Below, one piece after another: positions 34,599 through 43,442 of a DNA stretch of 64,000 nucleotides. A model generated the notes under the pieces. It ran no database searches, was not told the origin of the DNA, and saw only the letters and a program-made list of their open reading frames with translations. Made by a program: the position numbers and the translations under genes. The stretch comes from Bacteroidales bacterium. GTDB lineage: Bacteria > Bacteroidota > Bacteroidia > Bacteroidales > F082. How positions within the stretch are numbered: the stretch's first letter is position 1; the number at the start of each line of letters is the position of its first letter. The stretch is from NCBI GenBank assembly GCA_028704385.1, contig JAQVLA010000002.1, positions 186,001 to 250,000 of the forward strand, read 5' to 3'.

Positions 34599-35180
34599 TT
34601 ACATTTGTTTTAGGGCGTGTTCGCGGCCCATCTGAACGGCTTTCAGGTTAAGTTCAATTATCTCGTCTCCTTTGTTATTGAAGAGTTTTTTTACGGCACT
34701 TTCTATGCTGCTATATTCCAATCCCAAAAAGGGAGTTGCAGCACCCAGCACCACCATATTAGCGGCTTTAATATTACCGCAATCCTTGGCCATTGAATTG
34801 GCATCCAGTGTGATATAACGCGGTAGTTTCCAGATTTCCTTCATCAGTTGTTCCATTTCGGGATAGTCCGTGATATTGATAAAAGGATTGATACTCGTAA
34901 TAATCCAGCCACTATGATCCAGCATTGGGAGGTATCGCAACGACTCCATTGGTTCAACTGCAATGATAAGGTCGGCTTTTCCGGCAGGGATCAGGTCTGA
35001 TGCAACAGGATCAGACGAAAGTCGCAAATTGGACTGTACTGCTCCTCCACGTTGGCTCATTCCATGCACTTCGGCTTGTTTGAGAAATAAGGATTCTTCG
35101 AGTGCGGCTAACCCAATACAGGCTGCAATGCTTAAGATTCCCTGTCCCCCAACTCCGGCAAGTATAATGTCTTTTTTCAT
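34599..35180 (-). CDS. iorB: Indolepyruvate:ferredoxin oxidoreductase, beta subunit
   Basis: Gamma-domain subunit of the IorAB 2-oxoacid oxidoreductase, which oxidises aryl pyruvates from aromatic amino acids to aryl-acetyl-CoA with ferredoxin reduction. 193 residues, matching the family. Motifs: DIILAGVGGQGILSIAACIG at the N-terminus, EVHGMSQRGGAVQSNLRLS and DLIIAVEPMESLRYLP. It starts 21 bases after iorA and shares its promoter. It is an oxygen-sensitive, typically anaerobic, amino-acid fermentation enzyme. Confidence 0.93.
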   Translation of the reverse strand: MKKDIILAGVGGQGILSIAACIGLAALEESLFLKQAEVHGMSQRGGAVQSNLRLSSDPVASDLIPAGKADLIIAVEPMESLRYLPMLDHSGWIITSINPFINITDYPEMEQLMKEIWKLPRYITLDANSMAKDCGNIKAANMVVLGAATPFLGLEYSSIESAVKKLFNNKGDEIIELNLKAVQMGREHALKQM

Positions 35181-35201
35181 CGTATATTGCTTATTTTATA
35201 T

Positions 35202-36818
35202 TTAAATATTCATGGTTTTGGCCATGGCTTTCTGTCTCATACGACGATTTAGCGTTTGAATACACTCACGACGAGGTATTAGTACAGAAACCCCTTGATA
35301 TTCAAGTTCTTCTTTAATGATAGCTACATTTTCATCATGATATTTATGCAGTGGTTTTAATACTTTAATATGCTCCTCAGATACGCCAAGTCCGCGTACG
35401 ATGTTGTCAATCTTGCCAAAAGCTGAAGAGGTTTGGCCACCTGTCATACCGGTAGTTGAATTGTCGAGAATGATTACAGTGATCGGACTATTGTTGTTCA
35501 CAGCATCCAGCAAACCAGTCATGCCTGAATGGGTAAAGGTTGAATCCCCAATTGCTGCCACTGCAGGAACCAGTCCGGCATCAGCTGCTCCGATTGCCAT
35601 TGTGATACTGGCACCCATATCCACACAGCTGTTGATGGCTTCAAGGGGCTCCAGGGCACTGAGTGTATAACAGCCAATGTCGCTAAAAACACGTCCCCGT
35701 CCATATGAAGCAAGTGCTTCATTTAAAGCCAGAAAAGCATCGTTGTGGGCACATCCGTCACATAGTTTTGGCGGACGGTTTTTAACCAGATCCGGTACGA
35801 CTGAACCTTGTAAATGTTTTTTGCCGAGAGCAAAACCAACAATCACCGGATTGAGTTCTCCATCTCGGGGCAAGGTACCATCAAGTCTTCCTTTAATCTT
35901 TTTTCCTTTGTTTAACATGCCACGCAAGAGCTCCTCAATTACAGGGTATCCGTCTTCTAAAACAAGTATTTCCTCGCAGCTTTCATAAAGCTCATTTACC
36001 AAGTCGAGTGGCAGTGGGTATTGGCCAATTTTGAGTACGGGATGTTCGAGTTTGCCGTTTGTATAATTTTCAAGTAAGTAGTTGAATGACAAGCCACAGG
36101 CAATAATGCCCAAATTTTTATCAGAGCCTGCTATGATGCGGTTGTAACCACTTTCGGCAGACGCAGCTTCCATTTGCGTTTGTTTTCCCAATAATTCGCG
36201 GTATTGTTTTCGTGCGATAGCCGGAAGCAAAACAAACTGACGCAGATTATCAGGGAGTTTCAGCTCGTTTTGTTTCTCTGGGTCACTGCATTCAACGCCG
36301 GTGCGCGAATGTGCTAAACGTGTTGTAATCCTGAGCAATACGGGAATCCGCATACGTTCCGAGAGTTCAAAAGCATAGCGGGTCATATCATAGGCTTCCT
36401 GCTGATTGGAAGGTTCTAGCATTGGGATTAAGGCAAACTTGCCATAAAAACGCGAGTCCTGCTCATTTTGACTTGAATGCATTGATGGGTCATCTGCAGC
36501 AACAATTACCAATCCGCCATTTGCACCGGTAATTGCGGCATTAACAAAGGCATCTGCTGCTACATTTAGCCCAACATGTTTCATGCAAACCATTGCTCTT
36601 TTACCAGCATACGACATCCCAAGAGCTGATTCCATAGCAGTTTTTTCATTGGCTGACCACAGGGCTCTGATGTTATTTTCTTTCGCAGTTTTGGAGGCTT
36701 GCACATATTCCATAATCTCGGTTGACGGAGTTCCGGGATAAGCATAAATTCCTGATATGCCTCCGTCAATAGCTGCCTGAGCTATGGCTTCGTCTCCGAG
36801 TAATAGTAGTTTTTGCAT
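35202..36818 (-). CDS. iorA: Indolepyruvate:ferredoxin oxidoreductase, alpha subunit
   Basis: Thiamine-pyrophosphate subunit of IorAB. 538 residues. The N-terminal pyrimidine-binding domain has GGISGIYAYPGTPSTE, ANEKTAMESALGMSYAGKR and MKHVGLNVAADAFV; the TPP-binding half has CDGCAHNDAFLALN, DIGCYTLSALEPLEA and GDSTFTHSGMTGLLDAVNN followed by ILDNSTTGMTGGQ. The protein stops after a basic tail without the C-terminal two-[4Fe-4S] ferredoxin-like CxxCxxC domain found in the archaeal enzyme (about 630 residues), so electrons must leave by another route or protein. A complete TTG-N19-TATTTTTG promoter precedes it. Confidence 0.92.
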   Translation of the reverse strand: MQKLLLLGDEAIAQAAIDGGISGIYAYPGTPSTEIMEYVQASKTAKENNIRALWSANEKTAMESALGMSYAGKRAMVCMKHVGLNVAADAFVNAAITGANGGLVIVAADDPSMHSSQNEQDSRFYGKFALIPMLEPSNQQEAYDMTRYAFELSERMRIPVLLRITTRLAHSRTGVECSDPEKQNELKLPDNLRQFVLLPAIARKQYRELLGKQTQMEAASAESGYNRIIAGSDKNLGIIACGLSFNYLLENYTNGKLEHPVLKIGQYPLPLDLVNELYESCEEILVLEDGYPVIEELLRGMLNKGKKIKGRLDGTLPRDGELNPVIVGFALGKKHLQGSVVPDLVKNRPPKLCDGCAHNDAFLALNEALASYGRGRVFSDIGCYTLSALEPLEAINSCVDMGASITMAIGAADAGLVPAVAAIGDSTFTHSGMTGLLDAVNNNSPITVIILDNSTTGMTGGQTSSAFGKIDNIVRGLGVSEEHIKVLKPLHKYHDENVAIIKEELEYQGVSVLIPRRECIQTLNRRMRQKAMAKTMNI

Positions 36819-36870
36819 GGTGTTAAGTGTGTGATTTATAGCTTATTTTAATATTTCAAATACGGTGTTA

Positions 36871-36900
36871 CAAAAATAACAAATCCAGTGAAGTCAGCAA
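36871..36900 (-). promoter_or_regulatory. Promoter of iorAB (-33 TTG, -7 TATTTTTG)
   Basis: On the minus strand TTG (36898-36900) is followed by 19 bases and TATTTTTG (36878-36871), the full Bacteroidetes promoter arrangement. iorA begins 53 bases downstream. Confidence 0.75.
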
Positions 36901-36969
36901 TCGTTTGCACTAAATCAGAACCTTTCTAAATAATTAAATATACTATTCTGCCTGCATTGGCATAATGAC

Positions 36970-36977
36970 TATTTTTG
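36970..36977 (+). promoter_or_regulatory. -7 promoter element for AcpH-like gene
   Basis: TATTTTTG matches TAnnTTTG. Transcription would start near 36984, downstream of the ATG at 36965, which supports the TTG at 36998 as the true start codon. Confidence 0.65.
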
Positions 36978-36997
36978 CCGAAAAAGGAGCGTATAAT

Positions 36998-37603
36998 TTG
37001 AATTTTCTTGCACATGCGTTTCTGTCGGGTCCAGATCATCAGGTGCTGATCGGGAATTTTGTTGCCGATAGCATTAAAGGGAAAATGATCGAACGATATA
37101 ACGATGGTGTTAAAAAAGGGGTGATTTTACACCGTGCCATCGATGCCTACACAGATCAGCATGAAGTGGTTAAAAATAGCGTTGCGCGACTTCAGCCGGC
37201 TTTTCGCAGGTTTTCACCAGTGATAGCTGATATTTATTATGATCATTTTTTGGCGGTTCATTGGAAAGATTACGGTTCAACAGAATTGTCGGAATTTTCG
37301 GCTAAGGTTTACAAAATTCTTATCAGAAATTTCTCAAAACTTCCTCCACGATCTAAGCGGATATTGCCTTGGATGATAGCACAAAACTGGCTCACAGGTT
37401 ATGCTAATCTACATGATCTTCAAAGGGTTTTTAAGGGGATGTCGCATCGAACAAGTTTTGACTCAGGCATGGAAAATGCAGTAGATTTTTTAAGGAAGAA
37501 CTATCAGGATTTTGAAGATGACTTCAAACTCTTTTTCCCTGATCTGATGTCAAAAAGTGACGAAGTTTTAAAGGGCCTGGATGCCGGTTCTTCTGGCGAA
37601 TGA
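36998..37603 (+). CDS. Acyl carrier protein phosphodiesterase-like protein (AcpH/DUF479)
   Basis: A 201-residue member of the AcpH family, which removes 4'-phosphopantetheine from acyl carrier protein in E. coli; HD-like all-helical fold. TTG 36998 gives MNFLAHAFLSGPD, the usual family N-terminus; ATG 36965 would add 11 residues but overlaps the -7 element. Conserved segments: GNFVADSIKGKM, GVILHRAIDAYTDQHEVV with the metal-ligand His/Asp, ADIYYDHFLAVHW and MAIAQNW-like MIAQNWLTGYAN. It is divergent from iorAB and followed at 117 bases by the cyclic-nucleotide-binding gene. Confidence 0.82.
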   Translation: MNFLAHAFLSGPDHQVLIGNFVADSIKGKMIERYNDGVKKGVILHRAIDAYTDQHEVVKNSVARLQPAFRRFSPVIADIYYDHFLAVHWKDYGSTELSEFSAKVYKILIRNFSKLPPRSKRILPWMIAQNWLTGYANLHDLQRVFKGMSHRTSFDSGMENAVDFLRKNYQDFEDDFKLFFPDLMSKSDEVLKGLDAGSSGE

Positions 37604-37720
37604 TTATCAGTGCAGCGATTGTTTATTAACTTTTATTGAATTTATAGTTTGGATAAAAATTGTTTGGTTGTTGCAGAAATATTAGTTTTACATTTTTGAA
37701 AAATTCAATCAACACAAACC

Positions 37721-38929
37721 ATGGACGAATTGTTGATAAACATTGAGCAGCGTATCATATTACTGAAACGAATTGCTGTATTTAGCTCATTAAGTAACGA
37801 GGCACTAAATAAATTGTCCTTGCTTTTAAAAGAGCGAAAAACCAGGCCACAAGAATCCCTATTCAAAAAAGGAGAACAAGGTGAAAATATGTATATTCTG
37901 GCCGAAGGAGAGGTGCGTGTACATGATGGTAATCACGTGATTGCACGTTTGGGTGCCGGCGAAGTTTTTGGTGAATATGCACTTTTTGATACTGAAAATC
38001 GTTCGGCTTCGGTAACCACTGAAAAACAATGTGTTATACTTGTTTTGGACAGGGTTTCTTTAATGGATTTTTTAAAGAAGTATCCTGAATTACTGATGGG
38101 TATGCTTCAGCTTCAAATCAAACGCATGCGAGAGATGAATGAATTGGAAGAGAAATTGTCGAAAAGCTATCTTAAGATTACTAGACAGAAGCAGGAAATA
38201 GAGACGCAACATGAAGCCATTAAATATCAGAAAACACAACTCGAAGCACAGAATAAAAGTTTGGAGGAGCTCAACAATCAGAAAAAACAGCTGTTAAGTA
38301 TTATTATTCACGGACTGAAAAATCCAATGACAAGCGTGAGGGCAATGGCTGAGATGATTGATTCGTCAGACCAACTTGTTCCTGAAATTTCTGAGTATGC
38401 TTCCATTATGCTTCATGCCGTTGGCAGGATGGATAATGTGATCAATGATCTGATCCGGACAAATCAGGCACAGGAGATGCTTCAGGATAAAACACAGCAA
38501 AGGCTCAACTTACCGGATGTCTTAATCCAAATTTCAGATGAAAATTCACAAATCCTTAAGCATAAGAAAATTAAGGTAAGTGTTCCGAAGAATAATCCTG
38601 ATCTCAACCACAACCATACTTCTGTTCAACTGATGTTGGAGCAACTTTTCAATTGGATGATAGTCTTTGCCGATGAGAATCAATCGATAGAATTCACTTT
38701 TGGTGATTCGGATAATTTTGTCATATATACGGAGTTTGTTCCTGCAAAACAACTTCATTCTTATTTAAAAATTGATTCATTAAGCTGGTGGCAACTTGCC
38801 ATTATTGCAGAAGAAGGAGAAGATTTTGAAAGATTGAATTATTTAAAGATATTATTCAGGCAGGCCGGTGCAGTGATTCACTGGTCGTTTAATAGCAACA
38901 GATTAAAAATAAGCATTACGCTTAGTTAG
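37721..38929 (+). CDS. Cyclic-nucleotide-binding domain protein with degenerate histidine kinase module
   Basis: A 402-residue cytosolic protein. Residues about 15-130 form a cyclic-nucleotide-binding domain with the phosphate cassette FGEYALFDTENRSASV (Glu85, Arg94). Residues 135-192 are a long heptad-rich coiled coil. A HisKA-like dimerisation helix follows with IIHGLKNPMTSV (His197, Pro202), an intact-looking H-box. The C-terminal 150 residues have the size of a HATPase domain but lack recognisable N, G1 and G2 ATP-binding boxes. It is thus probably a cNMP-controlled scaffold or phosphotransfer protein and not an autokinase. No response regulator is adjacent. Confidence 0.72.
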   Translation: MDELLINIEQRIILLKRIAVFSSLSNEALNKLSLLLKERKTRPQESLFKKGEQGENMYILAEGEVRVHDGNHVIARLGAGEVFGEYALFDTENRSASVTTEKQCVILVLDRVSLMDFLKKYPELLMGMLQLQIKRMREMNELEEKLSKSYLKITRQKQEIETQHEAIKYQKTQLEAQNKSLEELNNQKKQLLSIIIHGLKNPMTSVRAMAEMIDSSDQLVPEISEYASIMLHAVGRMDNVINDLIRTNQAQEMLQDKTQQRLNLPDVLIQISDENSQILKHKKIKVSVPKNNPDLNHNHTSVQLMLEQLFNWMIVFADENQSIEFTFGDSDNFVIYTEFVPAKQLHSYLKIDSLSWWQLAIIAEEGEDFERLNYLKILFRQAGAVIHWSFNSNRLKISITLS

Positions 38930-39066
38930 TATTTCTGTTCTTTGGATAATTTTCCTGATTTTGGAAATGTTTGAAGAATTCCTGTTTTTTAATTAATACA
39001 AAATCAATAATTTAAATTATTGTTTTGTATTGGCATGTGATTTGTTTCTGAGGCTGAAATTTTCTT

Positions 39067-39408
39067 ATGCACTATTGCAAAGTCATAATATTTACAACGC
39101 TTATCCTACTCCTGCTTGCCTCCTGTGCAAAAAGAGAACTAGATATTGATATCGGCAGGGTAGAGGTGATTAATGAATCTGAAAAACCTCATGCTGTTTT
39201 TGTAAAGCTTGTCGGGGATAGTTTAGCATTGGAACAATATGTTGGTACTTTACCAATAGCATCACACATACTTGTACCACTCAGAGCCAAGGTAGAATAC
39301 GAATTAAAAATAGGGGAAATAAATACCGGAAGAGTTGATAAATTTGAAAGTAGAGTAAGGCTTCAGAAGGATGAATATTTTAAACTTATTTTCAACGGAA
39401 TAGATTGA
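39067..39408 (+). CDS. Small lipoprotein, unknown
   Basis: A 113-residue protein with a lipoprotein signal (IIFTTLILLLLASC, lipobox LASC near residue 20). The mature part is a single small beta-rich domain (IGRVEVINESEKPHAVFVKLVG ... EYFKLIFNGID). I do not recognise the family. It follows the pseudo-kinase gene by 137 bases and has no obvious partner. The -7 element was not identified. Confidence 0.6.
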   Translation: MHYCKVIIFTTLILLLLASCAKRELDIDIGRVEVINESEKPHAVFVKLVGDSLALEQYVGTLPIASHILVPLRAKVEYELKIGEINTGRVDKFESRVRLQKDEYFKLIFNGID

Positions 39409-39466
39409 AGCAAAATTAGTTATAATAATTATTTGGTACTCTGACGTCCAAAATTAACAACATACA

Positions 39467-39877
39467 CTAGCTGATAACACTTAGAATTAATGTTCGGGGT
39501 TTGGCATGACTTCTGAATTCGAAAAGATAAATGCCCTGCCAGGTACCTAATCCTAATTTTCCATTTATTATGGGTATTGTAATGCTGTTTCCGGTAAGCA
39601 TATTTTTTATGTGTGCCGGCATATCATCCGGGCCTTCAAGTTTATGTCGAAAATATGGAATATTTTCAGGAACCAGCTTGTCCAGATATGCTTCCAAATC
39701 GCGTCTTACATCGGGGTCGGCATTTTCGGTGATCAATAACCCGGCTGAGGTATGCATCAAAAAAATATGCAGAAGGCCATTATCAGTAAACTGATTGATT
39801 TCTGATTGAACAAAGTGTGTTATGGAATGTATTCCACGTTTCATTGCTGGCAACTCAATTGTATGATGGGTAAGCAT
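39467..39877 (-). CDS. yjbQ: YjbQ family protein (UPF0047)
   Basis: A 136-residue member of the secondary thiamine-phosphate synthase enzyme/YjbQ family, a small trimeric alpha/beta protein with a His cluster; weak thiamine phosphate synthase activity has been reported for E. coli YjbQ but the true role is uncertain. Motifs: LLHIFLMHTSAGLLITENADP, VRRDLEAYLDKLVPE, KNMLTGNSITIPI and LGTWQGIYLFEFRSH. No thiamine genes are nearby. It follows gltA on the minus strand but a terminator separates them. Confidence 0.88.
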   Translation of the reverse strand: MLTHHTIELPAMKRGIHSITHFVQSEINQFTDNGLLHIFLMHTSAGLLITENADPDVRRDLEAYLDKLVPENIPYFRHKLEGPDDMPAHIKNMLTGNSITIPIINGKLGLGTWQGIYLFEFRSHAKPRTLILSVIS

Positions 39878-39890
39878 TTCTGATAAATAT

Positions 39891-39934
39891 AAAAGCTGAA
39901 AGTCGAAAGGGGGTACACTTACAACTTTCAGCTT
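39891..39934 (-). terminator. Terminator after gltA (minus strand)
   Basis: On the minus strand AAGCTGAAAGT (39934-39924) pairs with ACTTTCAGCTT (39903-39893), an 11-bp stem with a 20-base loop, followed by a TTTTATATTT tract. Confidence 0.75.
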
Positions 39935-39956
39935 GATGGTTTTACAAATGAAATTA

Positions 39957-41282
39957 CTATTCTTTATTTTCTTCTTTTTTTCTAATTCCCACTAATTCTT
40001 CTAACATATTAGTAGTTAATGATTTAGGTCGTTCAAGCGGATAGAGCAATGCCCTGTCCCAGATCAGGTTGGTGGTTACGCCAATCGCACGTCCAATACC
40101 AAACAAAACGGTATAAAAATCATATTCAGTTACACCATAATGCCATTGAATAACACCCGACTGGGCATCAACATTAGGCCAGGGGTTTTTAGCCTTGCCT
40201 TGTTCCAGTAATATGGGAGGTACAACATTATAAAGCAGATCCACATATTTAAATATAGGGTCATCGGCAATATGTTTCAGGCTGAATTCGCGTTGTATCA
40301 TATATCTGGGGTCAGTTTTGCGAAGAACGGCATGTCCAAAACCGGGAATGACCTGTCCGCTGTGCAAGGTATCCCAAACATATTGTTTCATTTCGTTTTC
40401 GTTGGGGGTTTCGCCTCCCATTTTGTCCATCAGATCCTGTAGCCACCTTAATACTTCCTGATTGGCAAGTCCGTGAAGCGGGCCGGCCAAACCGTTGATC
40501 ATAGCTGAAGTGGCAAGATATACATCAGAAAGTGAACTTCCGACAAGATGTGCTGTATGGGCACTAACATTACCACTTTCGTGATCGGCATGGATGATAA
40601 AGTGCATACGCGACACATCATCGTATGGTTTTTTGATTCCCATCATGTGAGCAAAATTGGCTCCCAGATCCAGGTCTGGATTGCCAACAATACGTTTGCC
40701 ATCCCGATATAATTTGGCATAAATATAGGATGCAATCTCTGGAAGCTTGGCCAGCATATTTAGCGAATCCTCGTACATTGGCTCCCACAGATCCATTTTA
40801 TTGATACCTGCCTTGTATTTTTTGGCAAAGAAAGATTCGCGTGCCATTGCAAGGATTGCCGAGCTGAATATTGCCATTGGATGACTGCAGCATGGCCAGG
40901 CATCAATTACTTCGTACACATATCTGGGGAGGATTCGTCTCTTTGAAAACTCATCTATCAAATCGTCAACCTGAATTTTGTTTGGAATATCTCCAGTGAG
41001 CAACAGATAGATTAAACCCTCAACATAAGGCATTTCTGCTCCTTTGGCTTTTGGTAATTTTTCAAATACTTCAGGTAGGGTATAACCCCGATAGCGGATA
41101 CCTTCATTGGGATCAAGGTACGAAATATCAGTTACCAGACATTTAATGCCACGCATACCGCCTAATATCTGACCAATGGTTACTTTGTCCACAACAAAAT
41201 CGTTAAATTCTTCATTTAACCTTTGAGTGCGCAGGCGCCAATGATCGATTTTCTCTCTCAGAACATCTTTTAAGTTCGACAT
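39957..41282 (-). CDS. gltA: Citrate synthase, mitochondrial-like type
   Basis: Condenses acetyl-CoA and oxaloacetate to citrate. 441 residues. The catalytic groups are visible: His in IHADHESGNVSAH, His in PGFGHAVLRKTDPRYM and Asp in NPWPNVDAQSG. The run LEQGKAKNPWPNVDA and LERPKS closely match animal mitochondrial citrate synthase, unlike the NADH-regulated hexameric E. coli enzyme; this relationship is known for Bacteroides. It lies 23 bases after icd, forming an oxidative-branch operon with it; aconitase, which completes this operon in Bacteroides fragilis, is not in the window. Confidence 0.95.
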   Translation of the reverse strand: MSNLKDVLREKIDHWRLRTQRLNEEFNDFVVDKVTIGQILGGMRGIKCLVTDISYLDPNEGIRYRGYTLPEVFEKLPKAKGAEMPYVEGLIYLLLTGDIPNKIQVDDLIDEFSKRRILPRYVYEVIDAWPCCSHPMAIFSSAILAMARESFFAKKYKAGINKMDLWEPMYEDSLNMLAKLPEIASYIYAKLYRDGKRIVGNPDLDLGANFAHMMGIKKPYDDVSRMHFIIHADHESGNVSAHTAHLVGSSLSDVYLATSAMINGLAGPLHGLANQEVLRWLQDLMDKMGGETPNENEMKQYVWDTLHSGQVIPGFGHAVLRKTDPRYMIQREFSLKHIADDPIFKYVDLLYNVVPPILLEQGKAKNPWPNVDAQSGVIQWHYGVTEYDFYTVLFGIGRAIGVTTNLIWDRALLYPLERPKSLTTNMLEELVGIRKKEENKE

Positions 41283-41305
41283 ATCACAGTGTTTTTTATA
41301 TTTTT

Positions 41306-42535
41306 TTAGGTACTTAATTTTGTTTGTAATCCTTTATTAATGGCATTTAGGAAATCCTGGGTATAAAGATAATGCTCTGGTTTTAAAGAGTTTCCGTGTA
41401 TCAGTAATGCCAGGTCTTTGGTCATTTTTCCTGTTTCAACAGTTTCAATGCAAACTTCTTCCAGTGTTTGACAAAAATCAATAAGTTCCTGATTGTCATC
41501 CAGTCTTCCCCTATGTGCCAGACCTCTGGTCCAGGCAAAGATGGAGGCAATTGGATTAGTTGAAGTTGGATTTCCTTTTTGATGGTCACGATAATGGCGT
41601 GTAACGGTTCCGTGTGCAGCTTCTGCTTCCATGGTCTTGCCATCAGGCGTAACCAATACACTTGTCATCAGGCCCAACGAACCAAAACCCTGTGCCAGCG
41701 TGTCTGACTGCACATCGCCGTCATAATTTTTACATGCCCATACAAATTTTCCACTCCATTTTAAGGCCGCTGCAACCATGTCATCGATCAGCCGATGCTC
41801 ATAAATAATGCCTTTGGCTTCAAATTTTGATTTGTAGCTCTGGAGATAGATCTCTTCAAAAATATCTTTGAAACGCCCATCGTATTTTTTCAGGATGGTG
41901 TTTTTGGTCGAAAGATAAAGCGGCCAGCCTTTTTGCAAAGCCATATTGAAACAGGAATGTGCAAAGCCACGAATGGATTCATCGGTATTATACATGGCTA
42001 AAGCAACCCCATCGCCACCAAAATCATAAACCTCATAGTGTTGAGCTTCGCTGCCATCGTCAGGGGTGTAGGTTATGGTGAGTTTTCCCTTGCCTTTTGT
42101 TAAAAAATCTGTTGCCTTGTATTGATCTCCAAAAGCATGACGACCAATTACGATCGGGTCTTTCCATCCCGGAACCAATCTGGGAATATTGTTAATCAAA
42201 ATAGGTTCACGAAAAACTGTGCCACCTAAAATATTACGGATTGTTCCGTTTGGCGACCGATACATGGCTTTTAGTTTAAACTCTTCAACACGTTTTTCGT
42301 CGGGGGTAATGGTAGCACATTTAATTCCCACATTATATTTTTTTATTGCTTCAGCTGCGTCAATCGTGATCTTGTCGTTGGTGGCATCACGACTTTCCAT
42401 GCCCAAATCAAAATATCTGATGTCAATATCGAGGTATGGAAGAATTAATTTTTCTTTGATAAACGACCAGATTACGCGTGTCATTTCGTCTCCGTCAAGT
42501 TCAACTACAGGATTGGCAACTTTGATTTTTGTCAT
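41306..42535 (-). CDS. icd: NADP-dependent isocitrate dehydrogenase, eukaryote-like
   Basis: Oxidises isocitrate to 2-oxoglutarate with NADP. 409 residues, the size and sequence type of human IDH1/IDH2 (subfamily II). Matching segments: [35 protein letters not shown], the isocitrate-binding [15 protein letters not shown] (the Arg corresponding to IDH1 R132), [34 protein letters not shown] and [12 protein letters not shown]. It precedes gltA by 23 bases; the pair supplies 2-oxoglutarate for glutamate synthesis. A 387-base AT-rich region lies upstream. Confidence 0.96.
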   Translation of the reverse strand: MTKIKVANPVVELDGDEMTRVIWSFIKEKLILPYLDIDIRYFDLGMESRDATNDKITIDAAEAIKKYNVGIKCATITPDEKRVEEFKLKAMYRSPNGTIRNILGGTVFREPILINNIPRLVPGWKDPIVIGRHAFGDQYKATDFLTKGKGKLTITYTPDDGSEAQHYEVYDFGGDGVALAMYNTDESIRGFAHSCFNMALQKGWPLYLSTKNTILKKYDGRFKDIFEEIYLQSYKSKFEAKGIIYEHRLIDDMVAAALKWSGKFVWACKNYDGDVQSDTLAQGFGSLGLMTSVLVTPDGKTMEAEAAHGTVTRHYRDHQKGNPTSTNPIASIFAWTRGLAHRGRLDDNQELIDFCQTLEEVCIETVETGKMTKDLALLIHGNSLKPEHYLYTQDFLNAINKGLQTKLST

Positions 42536-42922
42536 GTTTGAAATAATTTGCTTTTTAGCGATTTATTGTTAGTGGATTAAATATCTTTACTTAGTCCTTT
42601 GTGGAATTAATTAAAAAAAATCATATTAACTTGATATGTCACATATTACATTATAATTTTGTTATTAATGATCATTATTTAAGCTTGAAAAATAATTGCC
42701 AAAACTCCTTCATTTTGTCCTTATAATCCGGCAAAATTTAGGAACGTAAAAATACAAAAATCTTTATCATGGCAGCATTTTTGTTGCGCTAAATACTTAA
42801 TTTATAAATTCTTTTAAAGAATTTTATTGTTTATTATTTAACAAAAGCACGATTTAAAAATAAAACAACGAAATTTGTTGTGGAGAAATAAGTTGTTATT
42901 ATAAAACCTTAATTCTGTTCGT
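42536..42922. other. AT-rich divergent intergenic region
   Basis: The 387 bases between the divergent icd and PspC genes are strongly A/T-rich. On the minus strand a near-consensus TAAATTTTG (one base too long) occurs around 42730. No ORF, tRNA or stable hairpin was recognised. The length suggests regulation, but no defined operator could be picked out. Confidence 0.5.
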
Positions 42923-43162
42923 ATGGAAAATCAAGCAGACAGACTTTACCGATCAAGCTCTGCCAAAATTATAGCTGGTGTGTGTGCAGGTCTTGCAAAG
43001 CATTTTAAGATTGATCCTACAATTGTTAGAGTAATATTTGTATTTCTTGCTATTTTTGCTTTAGGAGGGGTGATTGCTTATGTAGTTTTATGGATTGTAC
43101 TGCCCGAAGCACCCTTTGATAGCCAGGATTTTAATTCAGAAAGGATGACGGACGAATTTTAG
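42923..43162 (+). CDS. PspC domain membrane protein
   Basis: A 79-residue PspC-family protein. The polar N-terminus RLYRSSSAKIIAGVCAGLAKHFKIDPTIV is the PspC signature, followed by one hydrophobic helix (VIFVFLAIFALGGVIAYVVLWIVLP). Family members respond to envelope stress. The stop codon is separated by a single base from the next small gene's TTG start, and LiaF-like and DnaJ-like genes follow, so a stress-related operon is likely. Confidence 0.88.
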   Translation: MENQADRLYRSSSAKIIAGVCAGLAKHFKIDPTIVRVIFVFLAIFALGGVIAYVVLWIVLPEAPFDSQDFNSERMTDEF

Positions 43163-43163
43163 C

Positions 43164-43343
43164 TTGTCTGAAACTTCAGCCAAAGGAAAATCTCAGTTGG
43201 TCATAGGGCTTACCCTTATCAGTATTGGAGCATTGTTCCTGATCATTGCTTTTATTCCCCGCTTCAATGTATTAGACCTCTGGCCGGTTGCATTAATTGC
43301 GGTAGGAATATTACTTTTGCAGCAAAGCAGTAAAAATACCTGA
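43164..43343 (+). CDS. LiaI/LiaF-type small membrane protein (TTG start)
   Basis: A 59-residue protein beginning with TTG one base after the PspC stop. The sequence SETSAKGKSQLVIGLTLISIG ends the N-terminal part, then two hydrophobic helices with the turn IPRFNVLDLWPVALIAVGILLL form the LiaI/LiaF-like two-helix unit with its typical LWP motif. This same unit occurs at the start of the next gene (RLWPLLLILWG). The tight spacing and matching domain make it a real gene despite its size and weak start codon. Likely role: partner of the PspC and LiaF-like proteins in the inner membrane. Confidence 0.72.
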   Translation: MSETSAKGKSQLVIGLTLISIGALFLIIAFIPRFNVLDLWPVALIAVGILLLQQSSKNT

Positions 43344-43442
43344 TATACACTATCTGTTTTTAACTGGCACATTTGCATTAAGTTGATTAGTAAATCATAT
43401 CTGTTTGGGCAGCAGATCATTCGCGGAAATAAAACTTAAAAC

